A DNA stretch of 64,000 nt from Kappaphycus alvarezii (lineage: Eukaryota > Rhodophyta > Florideophyceae > Gigartinales > Solieriaceae): NCBI GenBank assembly GCA_002205965.3, contig NADL03000755.1, forward strand, positions 310,001 to 374,000, read 5' to 3'. This document shows, in pieces, positions 45,499-58,900 of the stretch. Position numbers and translations under genes: made by a program. How positions within the stretch are numbered: position 1 is the first letter of the stretch; every line of letters begins with the position of its first letter. The notes below the pieces were generated by a model. The model made no database searches. It was not told where the DNA came from and worked only from the letters and a program-made list of their open reading frames with translations.

Positions 45499-48400
45499 TG
45501 TTCTCTATTTCTGACTCTACTTGAAGTTTAACTAAATTTGACTATCTTTTGATTTTTTTGAGTTAGCAGAGTTTGCGAGTCAAAGGACAAAGTAATTTCA
45601 AAAAGAAATCTCAAATAGCCGGAAAGTGAAACATGATTTCGTTTCAAACTTTTCTATGCATAGCGTTTCGTCTGAAAATTATTGTAACCAGTTCTTCTCA
45701 CTGATATTTTCCGCAAACTGACTCCATTCCAAAAATATTTTGCGACAATTAAGAGCGAGTTTTTTGCACGGAAAATTAGCTCCCAATTGTATCAAAATGG
45801 TTGATCTAAACTTTTTTGTTTTGGAGATAGTGGCTTTCAATTAGTTCTTAGAGTTTTGACTTTTAATGAAAGTTTGATTTTCTTAACTTTTCTTGCATAC
45901 ATTAATCTGCTATACTTACGAAATATCGTTTACCAAGTTTATTATAGCTCCAAATTTCAATATGTGAGCTGTTTAAAAATGTCATATTCTACGGTAAGAA
46001 TCATGCTTATGGTGTTTAATAAACGAACCGACTATGACAGAAGAAAAATTCCTAAATTGTTTTCTCTGCATAATAGTAAGCCAGCATCGATACAATAATA
46101 CTTATTTTAGATGCCTGATTCTTTAATTTTCAGATGTTTCTTTTATGAATGTGATTTGAATTTTTATATTTTTCCATTATTACACACATATATATTCCGC
46201 TCCATTAATTTCTCGAAAAAATTAAAAATGATTTTTTTAGTTATTGAGAAATCAAAGAGAATTTCTCCAGTCGTTTTGAAGCAGAAAGCGAGACTATTTT
46301 CATCACAGCAGGAAGTTTGAGGTAAATCAATAGTTTTGCCAATATGTCTACCAAATTTTTTACATTAATGCCGAATCCAATAACCTGGGGCAGTTTGTAA
46401 AACATGTTCATAATCGCGAAGGCCATTTCACTTCAAAAAACTTGTGCACTAAAATCCTCAGGGATTTAGGCATGGCAATTTCCATGGCAATTGGTATCAT
46501 ATTTGTATATTTTGTTGATACAATTATTGATGAAGGCTGTTCCGATTAGTATTGACACTGACCTACTCAAATATGAAAACAGTATAAAAGCCTTGATTTC
46601 AAATTTGGATTTCGTCACATGAAAGAATATGTACCTCGAAGGTATGCTTTTTAAAAAAGTAAAATGGAAAAATAATTGTTCTTAATGTGATAGAGGGAAT
46701 AAATGTGTTCTTTTTGCATTTAAAGAAGGGAAAAGTGCAAAAAGATTGTTTTGCTGCGTTGAAATCAGTGAATAGCAATTCGGCTTCCCACAGTTGGAAT
46801 AAAAGATATAGTTTCACGATCTTCAGAGACACCCTTAAAGCTTAGCTATGCATTAAGAAAAAAAAATTCTGATGGTAAATTACAAACTTTTGAGCCACCG
46901 TAAAGTATTTGATGTGCGGTTCAGCTGGTAGTTAGCGTAAGGATCAGCTATCAATGCTGCAGGCAGCTTATAGAGGGTTTGAATAAATTTGAGATATTAT
47001 TCTAAGCATCTATTTGTAACCAATCGCACCAACATTGTAAGAGAGAGAAAAACACTTGTGCCAGAATCTGATTATGGAGTTTAGAGCGAGGATATTTTCT
47101 CCTTTGTGTGTTATAGAAGATATATTTCCTCGAGGTTCATTGATTATTACCCCTAAAAAACTCGCACACAGCGGTAATAGTGCCCCTACTACTTTCCCCG
47201 TATGTGCTGGACTGAACATTCACAGATTTTGCATTAAGAAAAAAAGATTTTAATGGTATTCACCATTCCGTCGTGTTTTCCAGTCATTGCATGATAGCTC
47301 AAATGAAATACATGCTCTCAATAGATTTCAAATGACATGTATGATTGCGTTTCAGAATTAAAAATCATAATTAAAACCCACTAATGGGAACCAATGCACT
47401 TTTTAAATAAAAATATTGCACAAAAAATTGATTACCTTTCATTGAGAATGAGGGTAAAAATACCAATTTTATTTATGGAGCAATAAGTTAATAGGGAGCA
47501 TTTGAGGTGCCTTAGATATAACTTACCGTCAAACTGACGAAAAATTGTTAATAAAATAATGGAATATCTAGAACATATATCAGAAAAATTCGTAAAAAAG
47601 GACGAAAATAGCACGAGCTTCAATTCTAAGTAGCAACCGAAATCGATTCCTGTTCAGTAAAGCTGTACTAAACTTTCGTCAATCGTAAATTCAGGAGAGC
47701 TAGTCTATTATAATTGTCGTGGGATCATTCCAAAGTTCAGGACTTTATCTCGTCATATCCAGTCTAAACGAGACATTTTGACGAGAAAATATCAATTTCA
47801 AAAGTAAGAATGAGGCAAGGGACAGAAGAATACATAATGATGCGAAATTGCTGGAATTCATCTTGTACATATTACTAGCGACCATTTCTCTCATAGATCC
47901 AGAACATATTTATAAATGAAATAACCTGGATATATCGGACTCTCTAGCAGTACGATCTATCTTTGACTTCTATAATACTGTTATTTAGATCCGGAGAGAA
48001 AATCTACGGCTACGAAAAAAATTCACCGATAGTAGCATTGTAAATAGTTGTCCGTAGTGGAATTTTTTTGTACAGATATTGCTACAAAAAGCAGATTTCG
48101 ATAAGAAACAAACGAAATTTCCTAAATACATTAAAAAAATTAAAACAAAATAAAAAGAAATCGAAGAAGCTACAGATATTTAAAGTGTGAAATAAGCATT
48201 TCATAAACCCAGAAACGTCTACTTTATCTCTTAAGTTGTTAACTGTTCATTCATGGAAGCTTCAACTGAAAATTGTGGAATTTAAATTAGCCTTTAAACT
48301 GCAGCAAAAGTTTACAGCTTTATTTTTTTGTATAGCACTAATGCTCCAGCGTAGATGACACATTCTGTTTGGAAGCAATAATTCGTTTCTAGAAAAGAAC

Positions 48401-50717
48401 AAGTTTTTTTCTCTTTGCGTCAAATATAAAAATATTTTTTCACTCAAATGAAAACATTTTAATATGATCTATTTTTCCAGTATCTTTTGGATGTTTAATC
48501 TTTGTTATTGAGTCATTTAAACTGCTAAGAAATATTTAAAAGCATACAAAAATATAAAAAATATCATTGAGAGCCTATGTAAACAAAAAATAATTCTAGT
48601 TGCATATAATTGTGTCTTTTCACTCCATTTCCTAATTTTCTAAAGGGCTAATCAAATTATGGTGCCGATATATTTTGCAAAAAATCGCCGAAAATTTTAA
48701 AAACTATCTTTTTTTAAAAAAAATCTACTCTTTACCTCCGAATTAATTTTTTGACCTACCCCGAATTAATTTTCGACCTACATTTTAACCGTACGTAGAA
48801 AACCTTTGCGCTATGTACTCATATGGTTTTATGAAATAGTTTATTCTTGCTTCATTTTTTAATTTCTCATCCAGCTTAAAGAGAAAGTCATATTCAGCCA
48901 TATAGGTCCCCTTGTAAATTGTTGTGGTATTTTGAACTTATCATTCAAAGTTAATTATTGATAAATACTTCTATAAGGTCAATAAATAAAAATAAATCTT
49001 CTTGTTTACATGAAATTGAGGTACCAACGGCTGACATTTGCTTTCTAATTCCATATATTTCAAAATGGTCTACCGGAAGAAATACAACTTCGTAACTTTT
49101 ATATTTATACAAAGACATTACATCGCAATTTAAGCTTACCTCACAACGCAAGAGCGGCGTGGATATAAACTGCATCTTTTACAGATTAAAATAACCCAGC
49201 AGTCCCCACTTTTTCCATTACATTTTACAATTGTTAGCATATTTTAACAATGATTACTACTTTCGAAAGTTACCTTCTTCATTTTCATTAAAATGTTTCA
49301 CTCATTTTCTTAAAAGAATACACAACGAATTTTTTTAATTTTTTCCTCCTCGAAGATAGTAATACCCTCTTTCCATTTAGGTCTTACAAATTAGACGATA
49401 AATATGTCACATAAACCAATAGTTTCAGAAGTTATGATAAATATGCCACATAAACCAATACTTTCAGACGAAAGGACACAAAAATATATTCAAACAGAGG
49501 CAAAAGAGGTTAGTTTCTGGATCGATTGTCCCCATGCGCTTAAATTCATTGAATAGGGAGCATTTGTTGCACTCTCTCGTCCTACACTCTGTTCATGTAA
49601 TCTAAAATTTCACATTGGTAGCAATTAAAGCTACTACGAAAAATCAATTTTTCACAAGAAAAGACTGGTTTTGCTGTAACTGTCAGCATAAATAATTCTC
49701 AAAACAGAGACGTTCTAATATTAGGTTATCATAAATGTGAGAACTATTAATTAGTCAAGAAGTCAATCAATTCCTACAGATTGTTTCACACAAAATAACT
49801 CCATTCTGATTACATAGACCTATAAAATCATATATTACATAAATTTCCAAGGTTAGAATCGATTTCAATTAAAATATGATCGTGAAACTGCTTTCTTTAG
49901 TACAGTTAGACTATTTTAGAAGTAAATTTTTACTTTACGAGTCGAAAGAATAAATTTTCTTCTAGGTCTCATTTATATATGAGCTAGTTTTGAAAATCAG
50001 GGTACTGTAGAGAACCTACACTTGTGCGTCGACATTAATTGAAAATTTATCTCCATTTGAGACCAATTTATCGTATTCTATTTTGCCCTTGTTTCATTTA
50101 TTACAGTAAGTAAGCTCAAGTTCCTTCTATAAGAGCGGAGAGAATAACAATCTCTTCGATGTCTCCTTACGGGTTCATTGCGTTCTGAGAGAGACTATCT
50201 ATCCCGCCTCTCATATTAACTCCCCACTTGTATATCACTTCCTACAATATATATACTTCAAGGAAGAATTTCCAGAATGTAACTAGCTACTGTTGGGGTG
50301 CTTCAGACTTAGAAAGCAAGGAAAAAGTTAAGCAAAGCCTCATATTTATGAATATGCGCATACGTACTAGAAGGATAGACGCTTGATGTTTTTTGAGACT
50401 TTTCAAGTGCCACCAACATCAAAATAACTAACAGACACAAAACCAGTACACTATTGATAAATTCAATCCCTACTTAAAAAATTTCTACCGATGTAGAAAA
50501 ATTGAGACAGCTTTAAATAGTTGCCAAGGTGCCCCTGCAGTTCTTGCTTGGTCGCCTGATACCTGGCGAATTATGGACTTTTCCGTGTCCTTCGAGAGTT
50601 GTGGAACCCGCATTTTCACAGTTTTCTTGATACTTTGCTTTTCTATTTCTGTGCTTCCAATTTTTGAAGATCTAATGGAAAGCGAACGAAATATTTGACC
50701 CTATTTTAAACCAAAAA
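45499..50717. other. AT-rich desert
   Basis: No gene is supported. Frames such as 45856-46098, 46599-46832, 47010-47219 and 48951-49175 have chance-like composition. A 39-bp tandem duplication is listed separately. Confidence 0.45.
49397..49474. repeat. Tandem duplication, two 39-bp units
   Basis: GATAAATATG(T/C)CACATAAACC followed by AATA(G/C)TTTCAGA occurs at 49397-49435 and again at 49436-49474 with few differences. Confidence 0.8.
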
Positions 50718-50763
50718 GAGTGCTTTTAAGCAACTTAAACCAAAAAGTTGCTTAAAAGCACTC
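50718..50763. repeat. Perfect 19-bp stem-loop
   Basis: The left arm GAGTGCTTTTAAGCAACTT (50718-50736) is exactly complementary to the right arm at 50745-50763, with an 8-nt loop AAACCAAA. Flanking AACCAAAAA on the left and TTTTTGGTT on the right (after a 9-base offset) would extend the stem. This is the strongest isolated hairpin noticed in the AT-rich desert; it may be a foldback/MITE remnant or a small-RNA-type hairpin. Confidence 0.85.
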
Positions 50764-53700
50764 AATAAAATTTTTTTGGTTATAGTCCCGCACGAAAAGA
50801 GGAAATCATTTTTCTGATTCCTTGAGATTTTCTGCTCTTAAAATTGTGTCTGTATGTCATTTACGTGTACATATTCACCTAGAGCAGTAAATAGTATGGA
50901 TCATGTACACATTTAATCAGGAACGAAATTTTTTTCGATAAGCAATCCTTCAAACTAATTCTGAAGCGCTTAGTTAAAGCTAGGTTCGTACAAATTAGAA
51001 TAATTCATCCAAGTACTATGCAACACATCTAAAACTCTTTTCGAAGGTTTGAGATTCGAAGCCTATACGGAGTTCCACATAAAAGAGAAGGTAAAAGGAA
51101 GCAAAAGAGCAAGAACAAAAAAACCATAGCAAGAGAAAATGTAACGGGAATAGATACAGTAATGGGAAAAGGAACAAAAACGAAAACCGACACAGAAAAG
51201 GAAATAAATGAAAAAAATTTCACGGGACAAGAAGTAGAAAAAGCCATTAAATCTAAATAACACCACGATAAGCTCAAAAATGCATCGTAGTTCACAGAAA
51301 ACAGCTTCGTACACCGCGTAGATCTTATATTCTAGCGAGAATGCATCAGAGTGAAACTTTGTTAAGAACAAGGATTACTGTGTGAACCATTCCTTTCGAA
51401 TAGACCTCCAAATGCATTGTTTTCACGAGATTCATATAAGCTATCATTAAAGCAATTAGTCATTATACGGTATAATTATGCCGAAAAGTAGCAGCAACAC
51501 TTATAAATATCCACGAAACATAGATTCGAAACTCTAAGAAATCGATAAAATTCATCACGTTGTATCTTACAGATACAGTCAGAAATCACATGAAATTCAT
51601 TTATTACGAAGACATAACCCGTTTTTTATCTTGTGATTGGTCTGGTACTCACCAAACCATCATTCTCTGAACGATTGCATCAAAATTTTGGAAACATACT
51701 GGACACATTGACAGTCAATAAAAACGAAAATCTGCACAGACATTTTCTAAATTCAGTGTAATCTTTAATAAGCTATTGACATAAAAGAAGAGCAATCACT
51801 TCAAGCATTACTTCAAAATGAATAAATTCTATTCTTTTTTTTTATGCTATATACCGCCACCACATATCTTTTAGGGGCTTTTCGATCGTCTTTGAGGCAG
51901 ATCTTACTCGAAGATTGAACCCGAATGAGCCTCATGAAGTGTCTCAAGGACAGGAATAAATACATGTTAACGTGGCCTACACGATAATATAATTTGTAAA
52001 ATGATGCTTAATGGGTTCTTGATACCTTAAAGGTAGATATTTATTTGTATATAGGCTCCATATGAGTCTATTTGGGCAGAACGGATTATCGAGGAACCTC
52101 AACCAAGTGAAATAATTTGACAGGGGTGCAGTGAACATAGAAGAAATATTTATGCTGAAAGCTTGAGGACAGAAACCCGCGAAATAACCTCCAATAAGTA
52201 CATATCTCCCATCTATGCCATCAGCGAACAACTCTTTCAAGAACATTTATCACGTAATAATTCACTGGCATCATTCCAGATTGTAAAAATATTCTTCGTA
52301 GCCATAAATTGTCGTGGCCACGATACTATTGCGAATAGAAAGGTTCGAATTCAATTATTTCAAATAAAAAGACAATAAATTAGAACCGCGTTAATTTATG
52401 TTTTTGAAACATCCTTTTACTTCAATAGTCGCTCATCATTTACGTATTACAGCAGAATGACAAAAAAAAGTATTCTCAGCACCCATAACTTTACACATTC
52501 TTTTGAAAAGGTCTGGGTTACTACAACTGATCCATGGGATATAGCTCGAAACATGGTAAAAAGATAATTTTTGATTCTAGAATGATGGCTGCTCACTTGC
52601 TTGCGAAACAATCCACATTGATGTGCTCAGAGTTTCTGTTCCAGCATTACATGATTAATCTTTGAATGTACCTCCTTGGGTGTTTAAGATATATGTTAAG
52701 CTTACTGCGTTATTTACTGACTCTATATTCTAGAATTTGGCTTTAAATAGAGAAAAATTACAAAATCAAAAATTATTATTTAAGACTGAGGGAATAGAAA
52801 TGATAGCAAGAAACTGATAAGATTGCTCTTAACTTGTACTCTAAGTTAGCTGGACAGTATACGATTTTTTCATCCCTAGATCGTTCTTAATTCGATAAAA
52901 ATGAATTTTTTTGTATATATGACTACAAATATGAGTAAAGTTCCCATGAAAAAGGCGTTGAGTAGACCAATTAATCTTGTTTACTAGATATATATAGATT
53001 TATTATTTTAACTGGCTAGGTCTTACGGAGAAAATAAGATCTAAGCTACTTTACTGACCCACACACAGAAGAGTGTGAAAAATTGATAGGCAGAAAAATT
53101 AATGGACTACAATTAATTTTTCGCGGCTACAACTTAATTGCTAAAACTCGATTCGCGGATGTGGTAAATAAATCGCGGATGAGCTGTAGCTGTAGGGAAC
53201 ATGAGTGCAAAATTAATTAGCTCCTAGGATGACGTTGGACTGTGAATCAAAGATTAACCTCCCTGGAAATCTGGAAACAATAGTATTAATGAGCGCTTCT
53301 CTAATGTGCATATTGCGAGGCTCAAGTTTTAACTCCAAGAAATTGATATCCCACATAAGTATGGGGAGAGGCTTTGAAATATCTAACTTAACTTAGCAAC
53401 AAGCTTACAGTTGTATTTTCAATGACAGTATTCAAATAAATCTATGGAATCTGCGTATAGGACGTAGTTTTCAGAACTACTAACATTTTTCGACGTTTGC
53501 TTCCCATTCATTCACCATGTTCACTCCAATAGAGAAAAAATGTTGATGCAGAGTCCCAAACTTGAAAATCATATCTGCATAGAGTTAGAAACTCAGCAGA
53601 TAAACCGATCATGAACCATCACTCATTTCAGATATTCGGGACCACTCGAATTTTTGTTTCGGATATATACATGTATTGAAACGAAAAAGTTAGTAAAAAT

Positions 53701-54529
53701 AATATTCTTTTTCACTCAAACCCCGGAAGTGGTCCCATTTATATTTAAATTGGGTTTCGAGACTACAGTTTTATATTATATTAAGCACTTTCATATGGAA
53801 ATGTTATATTATAATGGAAAGGTCGATATTAATCGCCCACAAATAAACTAATACCCTAAATTAATGATCTTATGTTCAAAGCATCTGCAGCGAATAGGCT
53901 ATTCTGAAAGGAGGCGGAGTTTCTATTTTAAAAACATTCGGGACAATTTAAATTCCTATAGAAATGGATCAGAAATATAGGTCCTTTCTTCGATTGCCTA
54001 GAAAGGGTTACTTAAAAAAGTAGAGAATCATTTCCGGGTTTCAAAGCCAGAAAATCATGGTAAAAGTTTATGATTCAGCGAGAAACCCACCAAAAGGTGA
54101 GTTAAACATTCCATATCCAAAGCACAGCTCAGTTCCTGTTCCAATGCTGATTATATTATTTTTTGAAATCTTAATTGGCAAAATCGATATTGCTACTATT
54201 CAATAGGTTCTGCTTTAGAGCAAAAAGAATTTTAGTCTTCACATTTCAAAATAATTTTTTGAGAAGCTTTAATCCGTTATCGAATGAAATTAGTTCGCTC
54301 TATACTCGCAATTATGAACTAAAAGACACCGATTGAAAGCGATATCCGAAAATAATACGGAATTGACCAAGTATACGCATATATTTTTTGTTTTCAGATG
54401 ACGTTCCAACTGATACTAGCGACAGATTAAGTGGTATTGATAATTGAAAGAAGTGACAAAAATTTATATCGCAGCGTAATTTGTGGCTTACTTTAGGTAG
54501 TCACTCATACTCAATAGGAATTATTATTT
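50764..54529. other. AT-rich desert
   Basis: No gene is supported. The minus frames 51029-51371 are Phe/Ser/Val-rich because the plus strand there is A/G-rich. Nothing else is recognisable. Confidence 0.45.
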
Positions 54530-54690
54530 TCTGTGACGACCTTCGCCAGTCAAGTTCATGTCCGTATGAGACGCCATATAGAGATGATCAAACGATTTCT
54601 TCAATATACAAATGGGGCTTTCAGCTCTGAACTGAAGCTATACTGGTGCATATGGGACCATATTATAGTCTATTCTTGCTTCTCTTCACT
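54530..54690 (+). pseudogene. Copia reverse transcriptase/RNase H junction fragment
   Basis: The frame reads TTFASQVHVRMRRHIEMIKRF then LQYTNGAFSSELKLYW. It matches the block LLAHQVHTPTERHMKLVKRF and LRYFNGTSHLGL of the copia remnant at 62990-63211. Upstream and downstream sequence is not copia-like, so it is a short relic. Confidence 0.6.
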
Positions 54691-54799
54691 CTTAATCGGC
54701 GCATATATTCTAGACGCTTGTCTGTTTTCTCCTTGTATTCTCTCCAAATTCCGTTTACATTCCACCCGCTAGAAGTATCAGACGACTAATTTAACTACC

Positions 54800-55480
54800 T
54801 CATGTTCCTTACTCCCATTTCATATGGAGCTATAATTCAGTGTAATTTTTCCACAAGAAACGCCATGCCTACGATATCACTTCCCAGATACATTCGACTT
54901 ATACAGCGATCACCTCCAGCATTGCTCTATCGGTGCTCAAAGGACTCTTTGGTACAATATAAAAATGAAATTTCTCTCAAGGCACTTGGGTGTTTGCCTC
55001 TTTTATACCCTTTTGGAGCCTGGTTAAGGACTTTCACGTTCACGCTGGACACACGGGCTATGAAAAGCCGCGGTAGGACTGACTTTTCTGGTGTCACTTT
55101 CTTCAACCGTTCTGTACCTTCACGTAGGAGGATTAAAGATTATAACCCTCTGACCTCTTCGAATACAGCTCGGGACGCGAGAACATAAAGATACCAAGCA
55201 TTCATCGCGATTTTTGGCAGAATCTTGGCCAAAATCCACTTTGGGAGGCTGTAACCCCAATGCTTACGCAATGGAAGCTAAGATCGCGAGGAGCTTAGCC
55301 GTAATGGTTTGGCAAATTTATGCAATGGTGTGGATAATACTGATGCAAAGGCATGCTGCGGCCGCTGTTACGTCTGACGCAACCGGCCTTCTGGATGTTC
55401 TCGACACAGCCCTCTCAGGAATATTTTGTGCATTGTACCACTGTGTTCTTGGTAGTCCAGTCCGCGACTACTTCTTGTAG
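54800..55480 (+). pseudogene. RLE-type non-LTR retrotransposon C-terminus (copy 4)
   Basis: The frame 54802-55188 includes RTDFSGVTFFNRSVPS and KDYNPLTSSNTARDAR, aligning to GFADFTFVNPLAPS and SNPLTSLNAAKES of copy 3. After a stop, RYQAFI continues the match. A frameshift near 55205-55240 moves into 55214-55480, where KSTLGGCNPNAYAMEAKIAR matches PISTFGGWHPDAFSVLTDVAR. An Ala-rich helix RHAAAAVTSDATGLL follows. The upstream knuckle is not recognisable. Confidence 0.6.
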
Positions 55481-56403
55481 CTGAAGAGAGCTGACCATGC
55501 CTTTCAAATATTAAAAAATTCCAAAAAATTCCGTATTCAAAAGAAAATTGACGGATATAATTCATGAGTTAGTACAAAATGGAATTCCTGTTGTTGCTTC
55601 CAGGAGGTAGGCGTTTCTCGCTATTCTGCCCCGCAGGATTCTAAAAATGGGTGAAATTTCCCCCGTACTCCGTAATCGAGACAAGCATTGAACCTCTAGA
55701 ACGCCCTATTTGGCTCCATTACTACTGCCATGTCCCACCTTTCCACACTGGGACGCCATACCAGAGAAGTATTCGTCCGAAAACATTCGATGTACACAGG
55801 GGTATAAATAGGCACTGTGTTCCCACGAAAACGGTGCTTTTAGCGTATTCCTGTTTCCTTCATCCCGAGATCCAAAATTGATCCCTCCTTTTTCAGCCAA
55901 TATCTCTATATTTTCTTTCAAAAAAAGAATTCCTAGAGTCCCAAAATCACTGTGTAACTCTATTTCATGTTTTATGTTTGAAAATTTGGTCATCCTTTTT
56001 CGAGAAGAAACCTTTCCACTCGTGAACCGTTGCATTCTCCAAAATCAGTTCCAAAATTTTATCAAGCAGAATTTTTTATTGCCCCAAATGCATGCAGAAT
56101 CAAAGCCGCAGTATCAAATTGCCTTTTTTATTTTGCCGAAAGCTATTAAAATTTTCAAAGCTATTTCCCGATTTCAAGCTTGAAAGCGCCGTCTTTGAAG
56201 TGACACCACTTCCATCAAACACTTCATCGTCTCACCCACTTTTTCATCAACATTATCAACCTCTGCTCTTCCCTCAACACCGTCAAATCAACCGTAAACA
56301 GCAGTAAAGTCAACGGCCTGGCTTTAATGGCCAATGGGGGATCTGAATAGGAGGACTATTGCAGTGGGATTTACCGCGCACACTTTCGTGATTAGGATCG
56401 CAG
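55481..56403. other. No supported gene
   Basis: Frames on both strands (55651-55881 plus, 55706-56035 minus) overlap and show no domain. 56200-56310 is a short stretch of slightly higher GC. Confidence 0.35.
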
Positions 56404-56782
56404 TCAATTTATGGAAGAGGAAGATGAAGAATAGAAAACTGAGGAAACAGAATGTAGCAATAGAAAACAGAGGAAAGAGAATGAAGCAGAAGAGTGAAAG
56501 GCGCTGGAGGAATCAGAGTGATCTGAGGGTGATGTGGAGGTATCAAAAGATGAGAAGGACTGGGTGTGGCCATGGAACCCACTAGTGAACAATTGTGGGA
56601 GATTTACTGTAAAGGAAAGTGGAATATTGATGGTTAAATCGTAGTCTTGGACTACTACGTAGGGGAAAAAGTGGAATTTGACGGTCTTCAGGAAAGATTA
56701 GAAGATCTTGATATGTCAAAGAAGTTTATATTTCATTTTGGGCCGCTCGACAGTATTTGTGGGTACTTTATTGGGCTATAGA
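56404..56782 (+). pseudogene. Unrecognised decayed gene: acidic tract then a globular segment
   Basis: The first part (56412-56575) is Glu/Lys/Asp-rich with three in-frame stops (EEEDEE, KTEETE, ENEAEE, EGDVEVSKDEKDW). A shift at about 56575 leads to MEPTSEQLWEIYCKGKW, one stop at about 56635, then VVLDYYVGEKVEFDGLQERL followed by EDL, ending at a TAG at about 56780. Alternation of hydrophobic and charged residues is coding-like. It could be the 5' part of the gypsy element that starts about 0.9 kb downstream, or an independent gene. Confidence 0.35.
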
Positions 56783-57689
56783 TATTTTGGAGGAATTTTT
56801 GGCACTTTTCCCAAGGACGAGGTTTTTGAGGAGTAAAAGTAGATTTTTATCCTGATGTTTCCCTTTTTAGTCTTTCTCGTCTACAATATTCCCTTTATTA
56901 AATTTTATGGTATCTACTATCTTTATTTGAGAAATAAGGGTTAGCCAAAATTTCTATATGAGCTGAACAACTCGCTTCCTCTAGGCGCTTCCTCTAGGCC
57001 TAGAGAGCAAGCAAGTTGAAAGAAAAGGTCAAGAGTAGACTCAAATATTTTGGAAGTTGAGGGTCAACTTCTGGCTTACCAAGAATTTCTTTTACGTTTT
57101 TCACTGAGCACAGGTGGTATAACTTGCACTTCTACACTCACTTGTATCTTCTTGACTCTCTGTCTTTATCTAACTCTTTTTTTCCCACAAATATAATTCG
57201 GTAGAACTTTGTCGCTTTAAAGGTATCTTTCTAGGATACATTGGTTCAAAGTATCTCATTTTCGGCTAATTATTCCTATTATTTGGTTTGTATCCGCTTG
57301 TAGAGTGAATATCATCCGATGCATTTGAGCTTTGTATTGTTGGGTTCAATTTCAGTTCAATTTTTTTAATTATTTCTTCAGACATAGCTCTTAATTCTGC
57401 TCTTACATGGTTCATAAGAAGCAAGAATGAGGGCGGTGAAGAATTTTTTTCATGTGCTAACATTTTATTGAGGGATAATAATGATAAATAAAAGACCGCA
57501 AGTATTTTTGCCTATCTTTTTGTTTATCCAAAGAGCAAATATAAAGCCCAGGTCATTGATAAGTCACTCTTTAGTGGAAATGGAATCGAATTACCTGAGG
57601 TATGTGAGTAGCTTGTGAAAGAGCACGCTAAGAAAGAGAACTAGAAGAGATGATTTGTAACGACATAAAGGCCCGTCTCAACTTCTGTG
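56783..57689. other. No supported gene
   Basis: A direct repeat GCTTCCTCTAGGC is present twice at about 56974-56998. The minus frame 57266-57463 has no domain. Confidence 0.4.
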
Positions 57690-58270
57690 ATTGGTTAAGC
57701 TCATAATTTTTACTATTGTGATCTCTACGAGAAGGCTGAGTTCAAGGCCCAAGCCAAGACCGGAATGTTAAGTAAGGCGGCAAAGGAGGATAATCGGCTC
57801 TCCTATTTCCTCATCATCAAAGGATCTCGTACGTTTAATGATCTGAAGTGCACTATAGCGGAGTTGGCTACAAATTCGGATACATTTCAGTCTCTAGATG
57901 AAAACTCGAAGCGGTATCGTATATCTACAACATTCATTTATCATAAGAGCAATTATTTAGTGCTAGCTACCAGCTTGGATGCACTGAAGTCCGCCAGATA
58001 CGATATCAGAAACTTGGAAGAAAGGCCAGAAACCCTTTTCGACAATCGACTGGATATGATAACGTCCCAGCTGTAAAGCTTTACTCTGAATGTCAAGAAA
58101 ACCATTCTGTTGTTGTAAAGGCTACATAAGTCTTCTTCTGCTTCCATAAGCTTGAAAACTTTCCAAATAAGTTCCTGAAAAATCACCAGCGGAATGATCG
58201 CTGTAGGAAGTGTAGTCGCTACAGTTATCATGAAAGAAACTACTGCAGAGAAAGAGTAAAAGATGTGCAA
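57690..58270 (+). pseudogene. Gypsy gag with zinc knuckle
   Basis: The frame 57765-58076 and sequence just upstream read like gag: EKAEFKAQAKTGMLSKAAKE, then FNDLKCTIAELATNSDTFQS. At 58202-58246 the translation C-RK-C-SRYSY-H-ERNY-C is a CCHC knuckle with one extra residue before His, in a frame different from the gag start. Confidence 0.65.
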
Positions 58271-58550
58271 CCATCTTAGAGGGATTCCAGAAAAGGAGGA
58301 TAAGATAATACTATGAACAATGCCGGAAACGTGTAAATCGCTGGCTTAATCGGCCAATCCGATGTGAAGAAAAGGATGAAGAAAGTAATGTGTTCTCGAG
58401 GAAGCCAAGGGAGAAGAAAGACCCAATAAAGTCAAAATAATTCTTAGGGATGTATTGACGTATAAGAAAAATTAGACTTGGTAGCAGAGCTTGCTTCACT
58501 TCCGCTTGAACTAACTCTAGTCACCTGTAACGGGGATCGCAGAAGATGAG

Positions 58551-58900
58551 ATGATATGGCTCAAAAAGATCATGAAGTCTAGTAAGTCCAATAAGAGCAA
58601 TAAATTATTCCTTAACTCGGCCTGGACAGCACTGAGGCTTCTTATGCTGGTGCCATTAAAACTTTTAGGAACGAGAAATCGAGCTCTTTTCGATTATAGA
58701 GCTGTTAAAATACCATTTCAGGATTCTTGGTGGCAAATCTCGGCCTCGAAATTGGTCCAACAAAACGAAGAATACATGTTGCAGATTGTGTTACCTGAAA
58801 ATGTGTGAATGGTAGTGGAAAAGTTCCAGTGTGCTTTTCTAGACTTGATATGGATTTCCTTGTTATGCCTGCGCTACCTTCGATTCAATCATTGGTTGTC
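58551..58900 (+). pseudogene. Gypsy protease-like region, weak
   Basis: The frame 58551-58808 contains VPLKLLGTRNRALFDYRAVK, which by position and pattern matches a retropepsin strand (raLiDTGA), with the DTGA motif changed to DYRA. No further motif is certain. Confidence 0.35.

Noticed and set aside
51029-51371. Two Phe/Val-rich minus frames that look like membrane proteins
   Set aside because: They arise from an A/G-rich plus strand; hydrophobicity is a composition artefact and the frames overlap each other.
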